From CAIWHR01 sp963788185 (GTDB lineage: Bacteria; Pseudomonadota; Gammaproteobacteria; Burkholderiales; Casimicrobiaceae), in NCBI GenBank assembly GCA_963788185.1, contig CAWBGE010000017.1:372001-436000 (forward strand): a stretch of 64,000 nucleotides of DNA. The letters run 5' to 3'. Under the pieces are notes generated by a model. The model was given only the letters and a program-made list of their open reading frames with translations, was not told the origin of the DNA and did not search any database. Position 1 is the first letter of the stretch. Every line of letters begins with the position of its first letter. A program made the position numbers and the translations under genes. Shown here one piece after another: positions 1 through 7,670 of this stretch.

Positions 1-1
1 G

Positions 2-265
2 AAGGACGGCTGGTACCGCTACTGGTGCGACGTGGGGCTCGAAGCGATCGAGACGCGTCTCTCGCGCGAGTCCGCCACCGGCCGCTTTTGCCATGGGGAT
101 GCGCCGACACTGGCCGACATCTGTCTGGTTCCGCAGCTTGCCAATGCCCGGCGCCTGGCCGTCGATCTGGGTGCTTATCCCACGCTGCAGCGAATCGAGG
201 CCGCGTGTCTCGCGCTGCAGGCTTTCGCCGACGCGGCCCCGGCGAGGCAGCCGGATGCGGAGTGA
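2..265 (+). CDS. maiA: Maleylacetoacetate/maleylpyruvate isomerase, C-terminal part (5' end outside window)
   Basis: Only the last 87 residues are present; the reading frame is already open at the first bases. The segment has the C-terminal helical domain of zeta-class glutathione S-transferases, including the stretch GDAPTLADICLVPQ and a YPTL...C..L.AF ending typical of MaiA and of NagL maleylpyruvate isomerases. Such enzymes use glutathione to isomerise a cis ring-cleavage product to its trans form in the cytoplasm. The next gene is a fumarylacetoacetate-hydrolase-family enzyme, the usual next step, so both probably act in one aromatic ring-cleavage route. Whether the substrate is maleylpyruvate (gentisate pathway) or maleylacetoacetate (homogentisate pathway) cannot be told without the upstream dioxygenase. 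Confidence 0.85.
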   Translation, partial: KDGWYRYWCDVGLEAIETRLSRESATGRFCHGDAPTLADICLVPQLANARRLAVDLGAYPTLQRIEAACLALQAFADAAPARQPDAE

Positions 266-267
266 GC

Positions 268-292
268 GAAATTGGGGTCTGACCCCAATTTC
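268..292. repeat. Perfect 25-bp palindrome between maiA and FAH gene
   Basis: The left arm GAAATTGGGGTC (268-279) is matched exactly by the right arm GACCCCAATTTC (281-292) around a single central T at 280. It begins 3 bp after the maiA stop. It could act as an mRNA hairpin or be a copy of a small dispersed palindromic repeat; the short T tract does not make it a classical terminator. No second full copy was noticed in this window. Confidence 0.7.
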
Positions 293-349
293 CTGCAGCC
301 GGGCCTTCAGAACCTTTGCAGTTGTTCCACTCACTTTGAGGCATTCACG

Positions 350-1060
350 ATGAGTTACGTCATTCCCCTGTGGGACGCGCCTTCGGTTCCGGTCGCGGGC
401 AGCGACGCGCGCTTCCCCGTGCGGCACATCTATTGCGTCGGTCGCAACTACGCCGAGCACGCGAAGGAGATGGGTGGCGATGTCACGAAGGAGCCGCCGT
501 TCTTCTTCACCAAGCCTGCCGATTCCATCGTTCCTGTAGTGCCGCCGGCGATAGGGGAGGTCCACTACCCGCTGGCGTCGAACGACTATCAGCACGAGAT
601 CGAGTTGGTCGTCGCCATCGGCAAGCACGGCGTCAGGCTGACCCCGGAGGCGGCGCTCGACGTCGTATGGGGTTATGCGGTCGGACTCGACATGACGCGG
701 CGCGACCTGCAGATCGGCATGCGCGAAAAGAAGCGGCCGTGGGACATCGGCAAGTCGTTTGCCGAAGCCGCACCCATCGGCCCGATTCATCCGGTGAGCA
801 CGATCGGTCATCCGGCCAAGGGTCGGGTGTGGCTCGAAGTGAACGGCGCGACGCGCCAGCAAGGCGATCTTTCGGATCTCATCTGGGACGTGCCGAGCAC
901 GCTCGCCTTCCTGTCTCAGTTCTACGAACTGCTGCCGGGCGATCTCGTGTTTACCGGGACGCCGTCGGGGGTCGCCCCGGTCGTTGCAGGCGACCGCCTC
1001 TCGGGTGGGGTCGATGGCGTGGGCACGCTGTCGATCGTCATCGTGCCGGCGGTCGCATGA
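350..1060 (+). CDS. Fumarylacetoacetate-hydrolase-family protein, probable fumarylpyruvate hydrolase
   Basis: This 236-residue protein is a single-domain FAH-family hydrolase. It has the family core IYCVGRNYAEHAKEMG near residues 25-40, PPFFFTKPADS just after it, the acidic metal-binding pair in HEIELVV, and VFTGTPSGVAPV near the C-terminus. FAH enzymes use a divalent metal to cleave a C-C bond of a beta-diketo acid. The length and the SVPVAGSDARFPVRHIYCVG start match fumarylpyruvate hydrolases (NagK-like) of gentisate degradation better than the larger eukaryote-type FAH. ATG 350 is preferred over an in-frame ATG at 272 because conservation begins there and 272 lies in the palindrome. The 3' end overlaps the next gene by 4 bp (ATGA). 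Confidence 0.85.
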   Translation: MSYVIPLWDAPSVPVAGSDARFPVRHIYCVGRNYAEHAKEMGGDVTKEPPFFFTKPADSIVPVVPPAIGEVHYPLASNDYQHEIELVVAIGKHGVRLTPEAALDVVWGYAVGLDMTRRDLQIGMREKKRPWDIGKSFAEAAPIGPIHPVSTIGHPAKGRVWLEVNGATRQQGDLSDLIWDVPSTLAFLSQFYELLPGDLVFTGTPSGVAPVVAGDRLSGGVDGVGTLSIVIVPAVA

Positions 1061-1902
1061 GTGTCTACACGCGCGAGTTTGTCGAGCGCGGATACGACAA
1101 TCGCGGCGCCTGTCCCGACCACCCGTATTGGCTGGAGGAAACTGCGCGGCTGTCGGCCGCCGTCTACGCCGGCACCGACGTCCGACGCGATCTGCGCTAC
1201 GGCGCGGGGCCGAAGGAGACGCTGGACCTGTTTCTTCCGGCGGGACCGGTGCGCGGCACCTACGCGTTCTTCCATGGCGGATACTGGCGCGCGCGCGACA
1301 AGTCCGACGTCGCCTTCGTCGCGGCGCCGTTCATTGCGCACGGCATCGCGGTGGCAAGCGTCAACTACGATCTTTGCCCTGACGTTTCGATTGCGGATAT
1401 CGTCGACGAATGCCGACGGGCGGTGGCGTGGATAGCCCGGGAAGGGACGCGGCATGGCGCCGACGCGTCGCGGCTGGTGATCGGCGGCCACTCGGCGGGC
1501 GGGCATCTCGCGGCGATGATGTACGTGACCGACTGGCGGACCTGGGGCTTCGAGCGGGCACCGTTCCACGCCGGCGTCGCGCTGTCGGGAGTGCACGATC
1601 TCGCGCCGATGACGCTGTTCTCGTACAACAGCGACCTGAAGCTCGACGACGCAAGCGCGCATGCGCTTTCACCGGTCGCGTATCCCCCCTTGGTGGACGC
1701 GCCGCTGCTGATGGCGGTGGGGGCGGCGGAGACAAGCGAGTTCATCCGCCAGACGCGCTTGCTGTGGGACCTGTGGCCCAGGCAGCGGCCGTCAGGGGCG
1801 ACTGCGCCGATGCTGGTCGAGGGCAAGAACCACTTCAGCGTGATCGCCGAGTACGCCGATGCGGATAGCGTCGTGACGCGGGGGACGCTGGCGCTGTTCT
1901 GA
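1057..1902 (+). CDS. Alpha/beta-hydrolase, arylformamidase (kynurenine formamidase)-like
   Basis: This 281-residue alpha/beta hydrolase carries the oxyanion-hole motif HGGYW (FFHGGYWRARDKSD) and the nucleophile elbow GHSAGGH. Both are typical of the KynB-like/arylformamidase branch of the hormone-sensitive-lipase-type esterases. A late aspartate and the H of KNHFSV supply the rest of the triad. Members hydrolyse N-formylkynurenine or related aryl amides and esters in the cytoplasm. The start overlaps the FAH gene stop by 4 bp, so the two are translationally coupled and the hydrolase probably feeds or drains the same aromatic pathway. The true substrate is not shown; no tryptophan dioxygenase or kynureninase gene is in view. 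Confidence 0.8.
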   Translation: MSVYTREFVERGYDNRGACPDHPYWLEETARLSAAVYAGTDVRRDLRYGAGPKETLDLFLPAGPVRGTYAFFHGGYWRARDKSDVAFVAAPFIAHGIAVASVNYDLCPDVSIADIVDECRRAVAWIAREGTRHGADASRLVIGGHSAGGHLAAMMYVTDWRTWGFERAPFHAGVALSGVHDLAPMTLFSYNSDLKLDDASAHALSPVAYPPLVDAPLLMAVGAAETSEFIRQTRLLWDLWPRQRPSGATAPMLVEGKNHFSVIAEYADADSVVTRGTLALF

Positions 1903-1910
1903 GGCGCGAG

Positions 1911-2165
1911 TCAGCCGACGAGCTTGTCGTAATCGGCGTGCGTGCCGATCCAGAACCAGACGACGCCATCGCTCACCGCGACGCCGAGCGCGCGATGGTG
2001 CAGGCCGATGCGGACGGAAAGAAAGTCGTCAATCTTCTTGAGGCGCAATGAAGGGTGCCGCAAGTCGGCCTTGAGGAGTTCAAACGCCTTGTCCGAGCGG
2101 GCCTGGATTGCGGCCGGAAGGGCGCGATAGCATGCCCAGAACGCCGGCGAAGCGTGATGGTTCAA
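1911..2165 (-). CDS. RelE/ParE-superfamily toxin-like protein
   Basis: The 84-residue basic protein has the small alpha/beta layout of RelE/ParE toxins: an N-terminal helix pair rich in Ala and Arg, then strands ending in VWFWIGTHADYDKLV, a tail commonly seen in this superfamily. Such toxins usually cleave ribosome-bound mRNA or inhibit gyrase. Its start overlaps the stop of the small upstream gene by 4 bp on the same strand, giving the antitoxin-toxin order and translational coupling. It lies convergent with the hydrolase gene, 8 bp away. Activity is inferred; the family is divergent and some members are inactive. Confidence 0.7.
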   Translation of the reverse strand: MNHHASPAFWACYRALPAAIQARSDKAFELLKADLRHPSLRLKKIDDFLSVRIGLHHRALGVAVSDGVVWFWIGTHADYDKLVG

Positions 2166-2362
2166 AGCTTGGAGGATGTTCCGGTAATGTAAGCCTGGCG
2201 TGCCTGCTCACCCAAGGCACTAAGCTTGCCAGAACTGGCGTCGGCCTCGAATTGACGATCCCATGCCGCTGCATCGAACTGGGCGAACCACTTTCGAAAT
2301 ACGGCGAGTTCTCCGCTCGACAATCCCTCGATTTGGCGTTCGAGTTCCTCGATTTTGCTCAT
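2162..2362 (-). CDS. Putative antitoxin partner of the RelE/ParE-like toxin
   Basis: This small acidic protein (66 residues) starts MSKIEELERQIEGLSSGEL and has no recognisable DNA-binding domain, but it resembles short antitoxins found before RelE/ParE toxins. The ATG at 2362 is preferred over an in-frame TTG at 2368 because GAAGG (2373-2369 on this strand) lies six bases before the ATG. The gene ends inside the start of the toxin gene (ATGA overlap). Position, size and coupling support the antitoxin call; sequence alone would not. Confidence 0.6.
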   Translation of the reverse strand: MSKIEELERQIEGLSSGELAVFRKWFAQFDAAAWDRQFEADASSGKLSALGEQARQAYITGTSSKL

Positions 2363-2388
2363 GGGCAACCTTCACTGAATGTCCGGCG

Positions 2389-2394
2389 ATTATA
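2389..2394 (-). promoter_or_regulatory. -10 element of the toxin-antitoxin promoter
   Basis: The reverse strand reads a perfect TATAAT at 2394-2389, 27 bp before the antitoxin ATG. A start near 2382 would leave a leader of about 20 bases containing the GAAGG ribosome site. No good -35 was found 16-18 bp upstream. Confidence 0.5.
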
Positions 2395-2460
2395 GCGTCC
2401 GAGCCCATGGAAAGTGGCCTCGCTCGAATCGGCCTGATGGCCAGGTTCCGTGCCGGACCG

Positions 2461-2514
2461 TTGACAACTGACCGCGGGTCATTTATTGTTCCGCCCTGTA
2501 GTGACCGCAAGTCA
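2461..2514 (+). promoter_or_regulatory. tetR/RND operon promoter with two operator copies
   Basis: TTGACA (2461-2466) is followed after 17 bp by TATTGT (2484-2489). Inside the spacer lies TGACC-GCG-GGTCA (2469-2481), a dyad with 5-bp arms. A second copy, TGACCGCAAGTCA (2502-2514), starts 33 bp later, about three helical turns, near the expected transcript start. Such paired dyads in a TetR promoter are typical autorepression operators. Binding is inferred, not shown. Confidence 0.65.
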
Positions 2515-2538
2515 GTTGATCCCCGGCAACGCCAAACA

Positions 2539-3219
2539 ATGGTCATCCGCCAGCGCGCCATTCAGGCCATCGACAAGCAGGAACGCCACGACGCCATTCT
2601 CGATGCGGCGGAGCGCCTGCTGGCGCGCGTGCCCGCGCGTGTCGCGAGCGTCGCCGAGGTCGCTGACGAGGCGGGACTTGGCAAAGGCACTGTCTACCTG
2701 TACTTCCCCAGCAAGGAAGAATTGCTGCTCGCGGTCCACGAGCGGGCCATGGACGGCTTCTTTGCCGAAGTGGCCGCCGCCGTGGCCCGGCCGACGCTGC
2801 TCAGGATCGACGACATGCTGGAACTGACGCGGCGGCACATCGTGGAGCCGCCGCTCGTCTTGCCCCTTGCCGCCCGCTGTTTCGGCTTGATGGCACACAG
2901 CATCCCCGCGGCGGCGGCGTGCGCGTTCAAGGAGCGGATGGGAAGGCGCCTCGCGCTTGTCGGCGCCGGGCTGGAACGGCATTTTCCGCAGTTGCCGGGC
3001 GGCGGCGGCGTGGCGCTGCTGCGGCGCAGCTACGCGCTGATGATCGGCCTTTGGCAGATGTCGAACGTCGCGCACGGCGGTCCCGCGGCATGCGGCGTCA
3101 CAACCGGCGAACTCGATGCGGCGCTTGTTACCGAGCCCTTTCCGGTCGAACTCGACCGCGCATTGCGCGCGCTGTGGCAGGGAACGCTCGACGCGCCCAT
3201 CGATTCGACACCACGCTAG
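2539..3219 (+). CDS. TetR-family transcriptional regulator of an RND efflux operon
   Basis: This 226-residue protein has an N-terminal TetR helix-turn-helix at about residues 17-62, with the recognition helix in EVADEAGLGKGTVYLYFPSKEEL. An all-helical ligand-binding C-terminal domain follows. Members repress transporter genes and release DNA when a toxic ligand binds. The ATG at 2539 sits just before the conserved domain, downstream of a promoter with two dyad sites (2469-2481, 2502-2514). An upstream open frame reaches 2263 but lies across that promoter and is rejected. The adaptor and pump genes follow on the same strand after 9 and 26 bp, so all three probably form one autoregulated operon. 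Confidence 0.9.
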   Translation: MVIRQRAIQAIDKQERHDAILDAAERLLARVPARVASVAEVADEAGLGKGTVYLYFPSKEELLLAVHERAMDGFFAEVAAAVARPTLLRIDDMLELTRRHIVEPPLVLPLAARCFGLMAHSIPAAAACAFKERMGRRLALVGAGLERHFPQLPGGGGVALLRRSYALMIGLWQMSNVAHGGPAACGVTTGELDAALVTEPFPVELDRALRALWQGTLDAPIDSTPR

Positions 3220-3228
3220 GCACCCGTC

Positions 3229-4362
3229 ATGCACTCTGTTCCCGTCATGCTTTTGCTGCTGTCCACCCTGGCTCTCGGGGGATGCGCGAAACACGAGCCC
3301 GTGGCCGAGGTCGTTCGTCCGGTCCAGCTCGCCGAGGTCAAGCTCGGCAGCGCCGCGAACGATTCGGTGTTCGCGGGGGAGGTGAAGCCGCGGCACGAGG
3401 CGGATCTCGCGTTCCGCATTGGCGGCAAGGTCGTTGCCCGCCAGGTCGAAGTCGGAGCGCGGGTCCGTCAGGGGCAGGTGCTTGCGCGCATCGACGCGGC
3501 CGATGTGGGCTTGCAGGTCGAGGCAGCCAAGGCTTCGGTGGCGGCCGCCGAGGCCGAGGCCGCCTTCGCGCAGGCCGAGTACGAGCGCTACCAGAATCTC
3601 CTCCGCGAGAAATTCGTCAGCGCGAGTGCGCTGGAGCAGAAGCGCAATGCGGCCCACACCAGTCGCGCGCGCCTCGACCAGGCGCGGGCGCAACTCGCGG
3701 TGACGCAGAACCAGGTCGCGTATGCGACGCTGCAGGCGCCGCACGCCGGCGTGATCACCGCGGCGTCCGCGGAGGCCGGCCAAGTGGTCGCGGCGGGTCA
3801 GACGGTGCTGAAGCTCGCCCGCGAGGACGAACTCGAGGTGGCGATCAGCGTGCCCGAAAGCCGCATCGGCGAGATCAGGGGTGCGCCGAAGCTGGCGGTT
3901 TTCCTGTGGGCGAAACCGCAAAAGCTCTACCCCGCGCGGGTGCGCGAGATCGCTCCGGCGGTCGACGCGGTGACCCGCACCTTTGCCGTTCGCGTATCGA
4001 TCCTGCAGCCCGATGCGGACCTGCAGTGGGGCATGACCGCCAACGTGGGCCTGCGCGGCGACGCGTCGGCGACGGCGGCGCTCATTCCGTCGGCGTCGCT
4101 CTACCGCAAGGATGGCGTGCCGGCAGTGTGGGTCTACGACCCGCAATCGCGCAAGGTTTCGCTGCGACCCGTGCAGGTGACGCAGTATCGCGAGGACGGC
4201 GTCGTCGTGGCATCGGGGCTCAATGCAGGCGAGCGGATCGTCGCCGCCGGCGCCAACAAGCTGCAGCCGGGACAGGTCGTCCGGCCGTACGACGGGGGTG
4301 CCGGCGCGCCGGGTCCTGCCCCGACGCCCGTGCCCGCGCCGGCAACGGCGACGAAGTCCTGA
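3229..4362 (+). CDS. RND efflux periplasmic adaptor (membrane fusion) lipoprotein
   Basis: The 377-residue protein begins with a lipoprotein signal whose lipobox is LGGC (Cys19). It then shows the HlyD/AcrA order: a barrel-sandwich half (EADLAFRIGGKVVARQVEVGARVRQGQVLARIDAADV), an alpha-helical hairpin rich in Ala, Glu and Gln (about residues 100-165), the second lipoyl half (YATLQAPHAGVITA) and a beta-barrel/MP domain ending in KLQPGQVV. It should link the inner-membrane pump encoded next to an outer-membrane channel. No outer-membrane TolC-like gene is in this operon, so a channel encoded elsewhere is needed. Confidence 0.93.
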   Translation: MHSVPVMLLLLSTLALGGCAKHEPVAEVVRPVQLAEVKLGSAANDSVFAGEVKPRHEADLAFRIGGKVVARQVEVGARVRQGQVLARIDAADVGLQVEAAKASVAAAEAEAAFAQAEYERYQNLLREKFVSASALEQKRNAAHTSRARLDQARAQLAVTQNQVAYATLQAPHAGVITAASAEAGQVVAAGQTVLKLAREDELEVAISVPESRIGEIRGAPKLAVFLWAKPQKLYPARVREIAPAVDAVTRTFAVRVSILQPDADLQWGMTANVGLRGDASATAALIPSASLYRKDGVPAVWVYDPQSRKVSLRPVQVTQYREDGVVVASGLNAGERIVAAGANKLQPGQVVRPYDGGAGAPGPAPTPVPAPATATKS

Positions 4363-4388
4363 GTCCGCGCCGCGACGTCCGTCACGCC

Positions 4389-7300
4389 ATGAGCGGCCTT
4401 CCCGATTCCCGTCCGGCATCGCGGTTCAACCTCTCCGAGTGGGCGCTCCTGCACCGCCCGCTGGTATTCTTCCTGATCCTCGTCTGCGCCGTGATGGGCG
4501 TGATCTCCTATGGCCGGCTGGGCCAATCGGAGGATCCGCCGTTCACGTTCAAGGTAATGGTCATCAGGACCACCTGGCAGGGGGCGTCGGCGCGGGACGT
4601 CGAGCAGCAGGTGACCGACCGCATCGAGCGCAAATTGCAGGAAGTGCCGCACGTCGACTGGGTCCGCAGCTACTCGAAGCCGGGCGAGTCGCTGGTGTTC
4701 TTCGCGATCCGCGATTCGATGCCCGCGGCCCAAGTGCCCGAGACCTTCTATCAGGTGAGGAAGCGCATCGGGGACATGCGTCACACCTTGCCGGCGGGTA
4801 TCCAGGGACCGTACTTCAACGACGAGTTCGGCGACACCTACACCAACATCTTTGCGATGACTGGCGATGGCTTCGGTTATCGGGAGTTGAAGGCGTTCGG
4901 CGACCGACTGCGCGCCGAGCTGCTGCGCGTCCCCGGCGTCGCCAAGGTCGACTTCATCGGCGAGCAGGAGGAAAAGGTGTTCGTCGAGCTTTCCAACAGC
5001 AAGCTCGCCACGCTGGGCATCGAGCCGGCGCAGATCTTCGCCACGCTGACGACCCAGAACGCGGTGGCGGCGGCCGGCGTGTTCGACACCGCGACGGACC
5101 GGATCCATCTGCGCCCGTCGGGTGCGTTCGCCAGCATCGAGTCGATACGCGACATCTCGATACGCGCCAACGGCCGCATCTTCCGCCTCGGCGACATCGC
5201 GACGGTGACGCGCGGCTACGTCGATCCGCCGCAGCAGAAGATGCGATTCCAGGGGCGCGAAGCGCTGGGCATCGGCATCACGATGGTCACGGGCGGGGAC
5301 GTCATCGAGCTGGGGCGCGCGCTCGACGCCGAGGTGGCGCGGGTCGCGGCCGAGTTGCCGGTCGGCGTCGAGATCGGTGTCGTGGCCAGCATGCCCCAGG
5401 CGGTCCAGCGTTCCATCAACCAGTTCGTGCGCGCGCTCACCGAGGCAGTGATCATCGTGCTTGCCGTGTCGCTCCTCAGCCTGGGATTGCGCACCGGGAT
5501 GGTCGTCGCGGTGTCGATTCCGCTGGTGCTGGCGTTCACCTTCACCTGCATGTGGCTGTTCGACATCGGCCTCCACAAGATCTCGCTGGGGGCGCTCATC
5601 CTGTCGCTGGGCCTCCTGGTCGACGACGCGATCATCGCCGTCGAGATGATGGCCATCAAGCTCGAGCAGGGCTTCGATCGCTTCCGGGCGGCCAGCTTCG
5701 CCTACACGAGCACCGCGTTTCCGATGCTCACCGGCACGCTGATCACCGTCGCCGGCTTCCTGCCCATTGCCACGGCGAAAAGCGGCACCGGCGAGTACAC
5801 ACGGACGATCTTCCAGGTCTCGGCGATCGCGCTGATCGCGTCCTGGGTCGTCGCCGTCATCGTCATCCCCTACCTAGGCTATCGGCTGCTGCCCGATTTC
5901 AGCAAGCCCCGTCCGGCGCCGTTGATCATGCGTCTCGTCGCCCGTCTGCGCGGACGGCCGGCCCCGCCGCCCCGGCTGGCGGTCCACGAGGGCGATGCCG
6001 ATCACGTCTACCAGACGCCGTTCTACCGCTTCCTGCGCGCGCAGATCGAGTGGGCGGTTTGCCATCGCGCGTTCGTCATCGTGGTCACGCTCGCCGTGTT
6101 CGCCTCGTCGCTGGCACTGTTCCGGTTTGTCCCGCAGCAGTTCTTTCCGTCGTCGTCGCGGCCCGAACTGCTGGTCGACCTGCGCCTGCCGGAGGGCAGT
6201 TCGTTCGCGGCGACACTCGTCGAGGCGAAGCGGATGGAAGCGATCCTGGATCGCGAACCGAGCGTCGAGAGTTACGTTGCGTACGTCGGGTCCGGCACCC
6301 CGCGCTTCTACCTGCCGCTGGACCAGCAGTTGCAGCAGTCCAACTTTGCGCAGTTCGTGCTGATTGCGAAGAGCAACGCCGAGCGTGAAGCACTGCGCGC
6401 GCGCTTGCTTCAACTCTTCGACGACGATTTCCCGGCGCTGCGCGGTCGCGTCTCGAGGCTCGAAAATGGTCCCCCGGTCGGATTTCCGGTGCAGTTCCGC
6501 GTTTCGGGCGACGACATCCCCAAGGTGCGTGCCATCGCGCAGCGCGTGGCGGAAGTCATGCGCGCCGACCGCTCGACGTCGAACGTGCAGTTCGACTGGG
6601 ACGAGCCGGTCAAGGTGATCCGGCTCGCGATCGACCAGAACAAGGCACGGGTGCTGGGCCTGTCGACGCAGGATGTCTCGGCCTTCCTCAACAATTCGGT
6701 GTCCGGGCTTACGGTCACGACCTTTCGCGAGCGCGACAAGCAGATCGACGTCGTCGTTCGCGGCGCGGCCGCCGAGCGTGCCGCGCTGTCGTCGGTGAAG
6801 GATCTCGCCGTGCCGTCGAAAAACGGCAAGGCGGTGCCGATCACGCAGATCGCCGAAATTCGCTACGAGCAGGAGGAAGGGGTCGTATGGCGCCGCAACC
6901 GCCTGCCGACGGTCACCGTGCGCTCCGACGTCAGGGGGGATGCGCAGGGCCCCGATGTCGCCAATCGCATCAATCCGCAGCTCGACGAGTTGAGGGCATC
7001 GCTGCCGCTCGGGTACCGGATCGAGATCGGCGGCGCCATCGAGGACTCGACGCGGGGCCAGAAGTCGATCGCCGCCGGGGTGCCGCTGCTGGTCCTGTCG
7101 GTGCTGTTGCTGCTCATGCTGCAGCTGAGGAGTTTCTCCCGGACGCTGATGGTCGTGCTGACCGCGCCGCTGGGTCTCATCGGCGTGGTGGCGGCGCTGC
7201 TCGTTTTCGGCAAGCCCTTCGGGTTCGTGGCCCTGCTGGGCAGCATCGCGCTGTCGGGAATCATCATGCGCAACGCGGTGATTCTCGTCGACCAGATCGA

Positions 7301-7547
7301 GCGGGACATCGCACAGGGCGAGACGCGGTGGGACGCGATCGTCGGTGCCACAGTGCGCCGGTTCCGGCCGATCGTCCTGACGGCCGCCGCCGCGGTGCTG
7401 GCGCTGATCCCGCTGGTGAGAAGCGACTTCTTCGGGCCGATGGCAGTGGCCATGATGGGCGGCATCATCGTGGCGACCGGGCTGACGCTGGGGTTTCTGC
7501 CGGCGCTGTATGCGGCGTGGTTTCGGGTGAAGCGCACCGCCGTATAG
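4389..7547 (+). CDS. RND multidrug efflux inner-membrane pump (AcrB/HAE1 family)
   Basis: This 1052-residue protein has the full RND length and layout: TM1 (LVFFLILVCAVMGVISYGRL), a large periplasmic porter loop, a TM2-6 bundle, a second periplasmic loop and a second TM bundle. The proton-relay acidic pair is present in TM4 (SLGLLVDDAIIAVEMM), as is the matching TM10 region (GIIMRNAVILVDQIE). It would exchange protons for hydrophobic drugs, solvents or metabolites. The many divergent residues place it closer to pumps annotated as general 'efflux RND permease' than to AcrB itself, so substrate is open. The gene is last in the TetR operon; its stop codon is the first triplet of a repeat-like element (7545-7594). 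Confidence 0.93.
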   Translation: MSGLPDSRPASRFNLSEWALLHRPLVFFLILVCAVMGVISYGRLGQSEDPPFTFKVMVIRTTWQGASARDVEQQVTDRIERKLQEVPHVDWVRSYSKPGESLVFFAIRDSMPAAQVPETFYQVRKRIGDMRHTLPAGIQGPYFNDEFGDTYTNIFAMTGDGFGYRELKAFGDRLRAELLRVPGVAKVDFIGEQEEKVFVELSNSKLATLGIEPAQIFATLTTQNAVAAAGVFDTATDRIHLRPSGAFASIESIRDISIRANGRIFRLGDIATVTRGYVDPPQQKMRFQGREALGIGITMVTGGDVIELGRALDAEVARVAAELPVGVEIGVVASMPQAVQRSINQFVRALTEAVIIVLAVSLLSLGLRTGMVVAVSIPLVLAFTFTCMWLFDIGLHKISLGALILSLGLLVDDAIIAVEMMAIKLEQGFDRFRAASFAYTSTAFPMLTGTLITVAGFLPIATAKSGTGEYTRTIFQVSAIALIASWVVAVIVIPYLGYRLLPDFSKPRPAPLIMRLVARLRGRPAPPPRLAVHEGDADHVYQTPFYRFLRAQIEWAVCHRAFVIVVTLAVFASSLALFRFVPQQFFPSSSRPELLVDLRLPEGSSFAATLVEAKRMEAILDREPSVESYVAYVGSGTPRFYLPLDQQLQQSNFAQFVLIAKSNAEREALRARLLQLFDDDFPALRGRVSRLENGPPVGFPVQFRVSGDDIPKVRAIAQRVAEVMRADRSTSNVQFDWDEPVKVIRLAIDQNKARVLGLSTQDVSAFLNNSVSGLTVTTFRERDKQIDVVVRGAAAERAALSSVKDLAVPSKNGKAVPITQIAEIRYEQEEGVVWRRNRLPTVTVRSDVRGDAQGPDVANRINPQLDELRASLPLGYRIEIGGAIEDSTRGQKSIAAGVPLLVLSVLLLLMLQLRSFSRTLMVVLTAPLGLIGVVAALLVFGKPFGFVALLGSIALSGIIMRNAVILVDQIERDIAQGETRWDAIVGATVRRFRPIVLTAAAAVLALIPLVRSDFFGPMAVAMMGGIIVATGLTLGFLPALYAAWFRVKRTAV

Positions 7548-7594
7548 GAACGGCTTCAGCCGCGAACGGGTTCGGGCCTGAAGGCCCTCCTGCA
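7545..7594. repeat. Two-hairpin intergenic repeat-like element
   Basis: The stretch TAGGAACGGCTTCAGCCG begins at the RND stop codon and forms a hairpin (CGGCT 7551-7555 with AGCCG 7558-7562). A second hairpin follows: GGGCCT (7574-7579) with AGGCCC (7582-7587), then CTCCTGCAAG. The 'aggaacggcttcagccgcga...gcctgaaggccctcctgca' layout resembles dispersed two-hairpin elements known from Xanthomonadaceae and some betaproteobacterial intergenic regions. It may also help end the RND transcript. Confidence 0.55.
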
Positions 7595-7637
7595 AGACGA
7601 TGTGGTCATCGGGAACCGGCGGCGGGCGCATCACCGG

Positions 7638-7643
7638 TAGAAT
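7638..7643 (+). promoter_or_regulatory. -10 element upstream of ribBA
   Basis: TAGAAT (7638-7643) matches the -10 consensus in five of six positions and would start transcription about 20 bp before the ribBA ATG. No convincing -35 and no FMN-riboswitch (RFN) conserved core was seen in the 123-bp intergenic region. Confidence 0.4.
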
Positions 7644-7670
7644 GGCGGTTTGGTCCTTCCAGCGTACGCC

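Noticed and set aside
2263..2538. Longer N-terminus for the TetR regulator
   Set aside because: It would cross the TA promoter and the TetR promoter/operators and has no conserved sequence.
7548..7670. FMN riboswitch before ribBA
   Set aside because: None of the conserved RFN core sequences were seen; the region holds two small hairpins and a -10 element only.
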